Origin: Phorcus lineatus
Lineage: Eukaryota; Mollusca; Gastropoda; Trochida; Trochidae
Length of the DNA: 64,000 nt
Assembly (NCBI GenBank): GCA_921293015.1
Contig: OV121091.1
Coordinates: 8,027,755 to 8,091,754, forward strand
Reading direction: 5' to 3'
Part shown: in pieces, positions 57,080 to 64,000 of the stretch
Numbering within the stretch: the first letter of the stretch is position 1
Layout: each line of letters opens with the position of its first letter
Notes under the pieces: model-generated
Told to the model about the DNA's origin: nothing
Seen by the model: the letters and a program-made list of their open reading frames with translations, nothing else
The model's database searches: none
Program-made: the position numbers and the translations under genes

Positions 57080-58003
57080 TCAGTGAATATGCTTAACAGA
57101 ACTGGGGAGAAGAGCTAAACGCTGGCCGCCCGAAGGCTTGAGATATTTGAACACACAGTCTAGCTTCCAGTCTCCAAGAGTTTGTACTGTGTCCACCGGA
57201 ACACCCTGAGAGAAGAGCCATGTTGCCCAGCCTCGTCGAAGGCTATGGGTATTGTACAGTCCTGTATCATAGCCGAGAGCCTATGGGTGGCAAGAGAGGC
57301 GACTTCTGAAACTGTGGACAGATTGGGGTACCCCTTGACTAATAGCAAACAGAGGCGAGCTAGAGGGAACATGCTTAGTACAGAGATACCAGCGCACCAA
57401 CGCGGAGGTCGGACACATTGAGACAACCTTATACAATGGCCAGCCTGTTACATGGCAACGTTGAGCAAATTGTATGGTCTTAGTTTTCTGAACACTTAGG
57501 AAGCATCCCTGACTTGTGAAAGTAACATCACCACGTGTGATGCCTTGGGGAGCGATAGTTGTCACTGAACTAACACGTAATAGTCCAAAGAAGCAAGTCA
57601 ATGTCATGCACCAAAATATCAGGTCCACAATGTCCAGTAGATCAAGTCGACGGTGTAGTTGGCACAGTATGTCAACAGTTATAGGCTGCTTGTAGTTGGG
57701 AGCAGCTCCTTTGCTCCTCTTGATACCTTTGAGGATTGAAGTAAGTGCAAAGTTTTCTTTGGGGTTGGTAAACCATGTGTATCAATCGTAAAATGTTCAG
57801 AAACTGCGGGATGGAGTTGTAAGATTTGTCCCTAGCCAGGAAGGCAGTATTTCTGCAGATAACATTAGGTGATGCTGGGACTGGCCTACAATCACATACA
57901 AAACCGCAGATAACATAACATGTGAACGATAAGTGCACTTAGTAGAGTCAGCGAAGCACTGTTTCAGCAAGCTAACGATTTCCCTGTCCAGGTGACCAGC
58001 CAA
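57080..58003 (-). pseudogene. YR retroelement tyrosine recombinase (copy B)
   Basis: Counterpart of 13,157-14,087. It carries the same TAG before the THSLRRG block and in addition a 7-bp deletion near 57,770 that shifts the frame between the N-terminal helical part and the catalytic part. Confidence 0.82.
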
Positions 58004-59075
58004 CGACGAATTTGTGGGTAAAGAAACTGTATGGCACTAACTGACATATGCTTGAGTAAACGATAACCACTAGGGGCATCAAAGGTACCATACCACTCTC
58101 TAATTTCCTTAATCAATCTGACAAACATACAAGGCTCTGAAAGGCGTGAGATGGCGTCAGCAATCACATTATGCACACCCGGTGTATGCACCGCAATAAT
58201 GTTGAAACATATGCACACATAGTTTTCAAGGAAAAGAATAAACTTCTTTGCTTTCTTACGATCAAGAGAAAGTATACCAGACATGGAATTAATTTGAACT
58301 CCATGAAACGTTAAACACGTCGAAGGCCCTTCCACTTTTGACCAATTGATGTTAAAGTCCAAGTTTCTTAGCAAACGAATTAGTTACAACAAAGCTTGGT
58401 TGCAATCCTCCCATGAGTTTGCAGATCTCCAAAAGTCATCCAAGTAGGTCACAACCGCACATTGTCCTTGTCTCTCAATGTACCTGCTAATTGACTGGGT
58501 AAACTTATTGAAGACATAAGGTGGGCGGCTTGCACCCGTTGGTAGTTTTGTGTCTATCATGTAAGTAGGTTGATCCTGACCTGAGAAGATCCACTTTAAC
58601 CCTGTAAAAAGGTAATTAGAGGGGTGGAGGCGATATGCTTCTCTGAGGTCTACTTTTGCCATGAACTGACCTCTCTGTAGGAGAGACACTGCATCATTCA
58701 CTGTTTGATAGGAGAAAAAATCATTAACAACATAAGAGTTTACTGATTTACCAATAGGACGACTGAAATTGTGTATGAGGCGAATGCCATGTTCATCTTT
58801 ATGGACAACACTAAGAGCACTGATAATTGTGGGCTTTTCTAGCACAATACGGTAGTTACCAACATTTAGTTCTTCAAGAATGCGACGTTCTAGTAGTTCT
58901 GCATTTACCCTTGCATTATTTGCTACTTCTGTAGGTACAATATCTGAACGTTTATCACGATCAATAATATCAAAACCATATGTCAAACCATTGATGACCC
59001 AGTCCTTATCTAAGTCACCCTCTAACATGTCTCCCAACAATGTAACTTAGCTGAGAGATCACTGATTGGTTCATA
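57964..59075 (-). pseudogene. YR retroelement reverse transcriptase/RNase H (copy B)
   Basis: Same as copy A with YLDDF, the TAA at 58,384-58,386 and the deleted RNase H core. Differences: AKVDLREAYR where A has AKVDLTEAYR, SANSW for SANPW, and a one-base deletion at about 59,031 that takes the upstream HCWEDM segment out of frame. Confidence 0.82.
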
Positions 59076-59199
59076 TGAATCGGGCGGCCTTACTGAAAAT
59101 TCTGAAAAGCTGGCTGAGGAAGGTGCATAGCTTGCTGTGGTTGAGTGAAACCCGTGAGTGTTGGATGCGTGCTTCCTTGGGAGAGGGGGCCATTATATT

Positions 59200-60360
59200 A
59201 TTGCACAGATGGTGACAGACGAGATCCTGACGACTGGCTATGTGACCACTGGTTGTGACTTGAAGCGAGACAGGTGAGGCACACGTGAGCATACTTGCAT
59301 TGTTGATAATCGCAACACCGCCCCCCCCCCCCCCCCCCCCCCGGAGTTCCACTTAAGACAAACAGGTTGAGGCTGTGTGTTAGGGTGCAAACGTGGGCCC
59401 TGGGGTTATCTGGGTGAGTGAACAGATCGAGCACCCTTATTGTCCTGTCTTGTCAGAAGCAACTGCATGACATATGTATTATCTGCCCCTCACACAAAGT
59501 CAAGCTCATTTTGCCTTTGTCGGTATTGCCTGTCGTACGACAAGACACTCTGACAAGTGAAAGCTTGCCCCAAAGTAGCTATTTTTACACAATAACCAAC
59601 GTACTGCAATATTTCTGCAGTATCCACACGATCTGTAAGGATCATTTCCCTCAGAATCTTGAACGATGCCTCCATATATTGCAACGGTGATATCTTATGC
59701 CTGATTTATCCCCCTTGTCAGACTGATGCAGTAAATAATTTGTCAGTTCGCGATATGGTCCCTATGACGTTGTAGAAGGGGCATCAAAGGGGTCAAACAC
59801 TTTACCTTGTTTGGTTTTTGTCTTGCCAAAGTTTGGGAAGTCTAACATCGATGCAAGCTCAGTTACCGTAACGTTGTGTTGTTTTGATCGGAAGTCCCCG
59901 CATTGCGCATGCGTGTGGGTAGACCAAATTGACCGTTTGAATCACGACTGGATAACTGGAGTTGTACTTCAGAACGATCTTCTTTGAGGTTTCTGACGAC
60001 TTTTTTCAATAATAAATGTTGCGCCAGCGATAAGTTTGCCTTGAAATGTTCTTTAACAAGTGGATCATCAAGTAATTTGACGGCACCTGTAGAGTTAAAC
60101 CCTTTATCGGTAAGTTCGGCTATCGTGCCAATGGTGAGTCCCACTATCACACCAGTCCGAGAAACTGTCAGACTGTGAATCTTCATAGCTGACCGATGAA
60201 GCAACGTCAAGCAGGGACTGGTTTTTCTTTTAGAGCTTCTCTTGTTCTTTCTTTCTCCCCATGCTTGATTAGGGGAGTCAGGCCCAAAAAAACCTCGTAA
60301 AAGGGAAACAAGACCCTTAAGGTAAAACGTACTGGCCGCAAAGACGTCTGCTAAATTCAA
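59200..60360 (-). pseudogene. YR retroelement gag-like gene with intact 5' part (copy B)
   Basis: Open from about 60,360 down to 59,863: NLADVFAASTFYLKGLVSLL, then TVSRTGVIVGLTIGTIAELT and LLLKKVVRNLKEDRSEVQL. A frameshift near 59,890 leads to VTELASMLDFPNFGKTKTKQ and on to the zinc-knuckle-like CKYAHVCLTC. The poly-G run here is 22 bases (59,321-59,342), not 33. I infer gag identity from position and the Cys/His motif; the N-terminal part I do not recognise on its own. Confidence 0.6.
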
Positions 60361-60451
60361 ACTGCCAGGAAGTAAAACTATGCATGCCCAGAGACCAAGC
60401 CTTGACCCGTGTTAAATATGGATTACTCTCACATTATTCCGTAATCTATCA

Positions 60452-60665
60452 CATAACTAGTATCCATGTATATTGGGCTTGATATCTACACCTCTGTGCA
60501 TTCATAAGGCTATTTTAAGATTTTCATGGAAAACCAGTATTTGTCACATATATGTCTTGTGGACATGAAAAGATAACATGTTTTGATTTTATATCACCAC
60601 TTATGACATTTGGGTTCGTATTAAAGGCAAATAACATGGTATGAAAATCACAGAGTGGCTCTTTA
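60452..60665. repeat. Dispersed repeat R1, second locus (copy B only)
   Basis: Diverged copy of the R1 repeat, in the same orientation, immediately outside the 5' terminal repeat of the tyrosine-recombinase retroelement. It is absent from copy A because the whole 59,957-60,860 segment is missing there. Confidence 0.7.
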
Positions 60666-61142
60666 ATGTCCATGCTCGAACAGAGCAAAAAAGTGGGAAA
60701 ATGTCAATAACCAAATAATTAGTAAGTTTGCACTTCTCATTTTCAAACATAATCAAGATATTGATACCCTCAAGCGAAACACGAAATATTGTTATTTCAT
60801 CTCAAATGATGTCTTTGAAGATACTTTGAACATAGTAAAATATACAACAAGGGAAATAACTTCAGATAAACGTATTTGGCGCTTCTCATATTTGAATTCA
60901 GATTTGGTTACCCTATATGGTTTCTGATACGGTTTCTGAGAAAAGCTGCCCCCTTTAACTCGGACGATCGGACGCACTTATGGAAAGAGCTCAAACCACT
61001 ATCCCCTTTCCACTTTGTGGTGGTGGGTACTAAATAGACCAGACTTTTAAGACTGATTTGCGGACTTTATTGATTTTCTTTCACATAAAACGACCTTTGG
61101 GACTGTCATATAATAAAGAATATAAAAAGAAAGCACTTATAC

Positions 61143-61540
61143 CTGAACATTAGATTTACAACAGTAGCAGATGAGCGTGAACAATCCCACCGGCACCATG
61201 TTGGAGAGCAGGGCGGCCAGCAGGTCGAGGGAGGGAAAGGCGGTGTTAACAGCACCAGCAATTAGAAGGAAGATGGTGCCCGGTGTCAACAGAGACGACA
61301 CAAACAGCAGCAGCTGATATATCATGTAGAGTGCAGACACGTTCTCATTGATTCTAATTATGTTCCGCCAGTCCGTTAGAAGATCCATTATATTTGCCAT
61401 AGTCGAAGGAGACCAACGCCGTCGCTGATTATAAAACTCTTCAAATCCCTCAGGTGCATATGTCAAAGCATCTGCAGCTGCACAGTATTCCACTCTGTAA
61501 CCTTGTTGAAGCAGGAGAGTGCAAAGCCATCGGTCTTCTC
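61143..61540 (-). CDS. Chitin synthase copy B, exon 9 (EDRW, QRRRW)
   Basis: Counterpart of 16,335-16,732. It carries EDRWLCTLLLQQGYRVEY and EFYNQRRRW and three hydrophobic spans. The translation is identical to copy A. It is the most N-terminal exon of copy B inside the window; exons 1-8 are expected beyond 64,000. Confidence 0.95.
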
Positions 61541-62716
61541 CTGAGAAAATATCAACCATAATCTGTGATACAAATCAGTAACACTCAATTGTACTCAGAG
61601 TTCTTCTCGGAGTAGGGTAATCTGTCCCTTACTATCATAGTTGTGAATTTTGTTCATATCTCGGAATTTGAAAAAAAAAAGACTCGTAAAGCTTCTCTTG
61701 AAACGTCAGTGCTGAATTTATTGAGTATTAACTGCATCTGACTCTAGAGAAAGGAATGGGGCAAACGGTTTTGTATTTTGATATGAAACTCTTCAATTCA
61801 GTCAAACAAAGATCAGAAGCTTTCCAGAAGCAGTCATCTGAGTATATTTTGAATAAGCAGCAGACAATAGTTCAGCAGTTTACTTCTTTTCATTTATAAA
61901 AAAAACCCCAATTGATTTTGATATCGCTGTCCCATATCTACAACAATTTATCCACTTAGGTCTAAGAGTATGCCTTTAAGTCCATTTCATGGATAACATC
62001 CTTTTTGAATGGTTCATTATAAAACCTCCCCCAAACGCACGTCTCCAGCTCATCGTTGTGCATCTCGAGGTAATTGGGCTGTTCATAACTAGAGACCTCT
62101 GTTGACCAAATTGTCAAACATTTTTTGCATCATTTAATGACAGCCATGCCCTAGTTTGGAGACTACTGGGACATTGCTGGATTGCTGAACATGACATTTG
62201 GACATGGTTCAGTTATCGTATGGCTTTGATAATCTGGGATGAAAATATGTGCATATTCTTTGAAATGGCATCATGACTGGCAATGGTAACAGAGATGAGA
62301 TTTTGGATGTCTTTGTAAAACTAAATACTAACGCTATTTGGAACGATTTTACATGACTTTATCTTTATAGATTGCCATGCTTAACCCTATCAAGAGATAG
62401 TGGTCAAACATCTTAATTGCAACAATAAAGCAGATCGAGTGGTCTGTTCGACAGATTTTACATGATCTTAAAATGATAAAACATCTATGAAACATTTTCT
62501 AAACTTGATTGGTACAAAGAAGAACACTAGTATACGGATGGGATACAACATGCGCCTCCTTGGCAGCATGAGATGATGTCAAACTATAATGCGGACTAGA
62601 GGCTTACATTTATGTCATTGACACGTTTTTGACGTTTGAGTTTTTGTTATCTCAGCTGTTGGAAGGCCTCTGAGATAATCCCTGTCAATGGTTGTATCTG
62701 TCCTTTATCCGCCTAT

Positions 62717-62958
62717 TATGAAGCTGTTGAAAGTGATCTTGGTCAAACATCAATACGTTTTGTACATTCTGAACAATGATGTCTGGAAGAAATGCTATAG
62801 TTCTTGTCAAGAGAACCAGTTCATATTTCAAAGTTTCAGGAGATTAACAAAGCACCTGAAGGATGATCTTGATCGAAATAAAGGTATTCTACTCGGAATG
62901 ATCCTTTTTAAACCTTCTCTTACTTGCTTTCTATTGAGGGACGTCAAATAGCTTCTAT
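62717..62958. mobile_element. 242-bp insertion found only in copy B
   Basis: Absent from copy A at 17,896-17,900. It is flanked by CTAT on both sides (one copy of which is in A), and its ends show a short imperfect inverted repeat: TATGAAGCTGTTGA at left, and ATAGAAGCTATTTGA on the opposite strand at right. This looks like a small non-autonomous insertion, though a deletion in A cannot be excluded. Confidence 0.45.
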
Positions 62959-63357
62959 AAAAAGCTATAAAATTTTATAACTTGCATATCCGTATTGACA
63001 TTGCACATCGGTCTATTTTATTGGCTTTCGGTTTTGATTCGATGCAAATCATGGCCAATCAAAGGTTTTGAATTGGTGTTTTAAAGGTAAATCATTAAGA
63101 TGATACAATTTTGTTCTTTGAAAAATCACAAATCTGATGCAATAATAAATTTGGTGACCACTTTCAAAAAACCCTTCGTTGATATGTGAAAAAACACGGT
63201 GGAATATAGACAGGTTGGGCTTTATTTAACGTTGTGATAATAAAACAAATTGTTATTTTGTCAAATCCACATACGAGTTACGTTCAAAGAATAGGCCAAT
63301 TAGGCATTTTTTCTTTTTACTACTCAAAATTATTACAGCAGGTTTTGAGTACACAAA

Positions 63358-64000
63358 GCAAAAGAAAGAAAAGAAAAAGATAAAATAAGATAAAATAACA
63401 TCCATACTCACACTCAGTCATACACTTGCATACTATTTACTGTATATTTCAACTTTTTCATTGATTTGATTCATATATAGTGCCATATTTCCTTTCAAAA
63501 TCATTAAACTGAGCTTTTTTACAATATCGTGCTTTTTCTATTTGATAATAATACCTCAATTCTCGTTTAAAATGTAACAATAGTGGTGGTTTATTCTGCA
63601 GCTTGCATTTATAAATGTGATATTTAGCAAGTAGCAAAAGTAGATCAAAAGTATCATCAGTTTGAAATGCTGCTTAACATCCAAAGAGAATCAAATCAAC
63701 CTGAAGTTTTATATCACCAGTGTGCGCACAGTTTAGTTCAATCCATTTTTAAAGTTTCTGCCAAAAGTGTTTACTATAACTACAATTCCAAAAAGGATGG
63801 AGAATAGACTCGGGCTCCCTTCCACAAAATGTGCAGAGGTTATTGTCAACAGTATGCATTTTAAACAAAAGTGTATTCACTGGAAAATTCTGTGGAACAG
63901 TCTGAGTTGCATCCATCTTAATTTAGGATCATGAGTGGTCTTAAATGGTTTTATAAAGATGTCATTCCAATTTGCGTTAATCAAAGTTTCTTCTTCCCAT
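63358..64000 (-). mobile_element. L1/Tx1-like LINE fragment, copy B (cut by window edge)
   Basis: Counterpart of 18,298-18,940, essentially identical, running out of the window at 64,000. Confidence 0.75.

Larger units (their letters stand above)
56885..60430 (-). mobile_element. Tyrosine-recombinase retroelement, copy B, both ends present
   Basis: Counterpart of 12,960-16,050 plus the 5' end. The terminal repeat near 56,935-57,030 recurs at 60,328-60,426 in the same orientation, and the gag-like gene starts within or next to the second one. Relative to copy A it has lost 7 bp in the recombinase (near 57,770) and 1 bp before the reverse transcriptase (near 59,031). It keeps the 5' part lost in A. 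Confidence 0.85.
43911..64000. repeat. Large direct duplication, copy B arm
   Basis: Direct repeat of 1-18,940. Copy B holds two segments missing in A: 59,957-60,860 (the 5' end of a tyrosine-recombinase retroelement plus another repeat) and 62,717-62,958. It has a longer TTA microsatellite (64 versus 34 bp) and shorter poly-C tracts. The repeat unit certainly extends left of 43,911, since exon 12 continues to 43,183, but the matching part of A is outside the window. Confidence 0.97.

Overview
The window looks like a piece of a molluscan (lophotrochozoan) nuclear genome. It is AT-rich and intron-rich and full of degenerate transposons. It carries spliced exons of an animal chitin synthase on the minus strand, all joined by GT-AG introns in compatible phase. 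A short repeat tail near 7.5 and 51.4 kb resembles a dispersed repeat I associate with abalone (Haliotis) and related gastropods. That taxonomic guess rests on memory only.

Layout. Two head-to-tail copies of one chitin synthase gene are present. Copy A runs from about 28.48 kb (most N-terminal exon seen) down to base 1, where its last exon is cut by the window edge. Copy B ends with its stop codon at 43,183 and runs rightward past 64,000. Bases 1-18,940 and 43,911-64,000 are near-identical through exons, introns and every transposon. They differ by scattered SNPs, microsatellite lengths and a few indels, chiefly a 903-bp and a 242-bp segment present only in B. This is either a very recent tandem duplication (period about 44 kb) or two haplotypes placed in tandem by the assembler.

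The exons of copy A, read high to low, encode three membrane spans, the family-2 glycosyltransferase core (WHET, LALDGD, EDRW, QRRRW), the second membrane cluster with SWGTRE, a Cys-rich/coiled stretch, and a C-terminal exon with two spans and a long basic tail. Exons 9-12 are also seen in copy B. No exon for the earlier N-terminal spans or a myosin head was found between 28.5 and 43.2 kb, so copy A looks 5'-truncated.

Introns and the intergenic gap hold mobile DNA: CR1-like LINEs (0.84-1.40, 31.7-35.07 kb), a Rex1-like LINE (41.59-42.88), an L1/Tx1-like LINE (18.3-19.43), Tc1/mariner remnants (7.93-9.01, 10.86-12.27, 23.02-23.31, 28.5-29.65), a PIF/Harbinger-like element (1.47-2.76), and a degenerate tyrosine-recombinase (DIRS/Ngaro-like) retroelement (13.0-16.05). 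Most of those below 19.5 kb recur in copy B. The gap also contains a palindrome-rich 3.6-kb composite repeat (35.08-38.72), a terminal-inverted-repeat element filled by a 146-bp higher-order array (38.88-40.39), a hairpin cluster (30.65-31.16) and an unassigned broken coding fragment (29.69-30.20).
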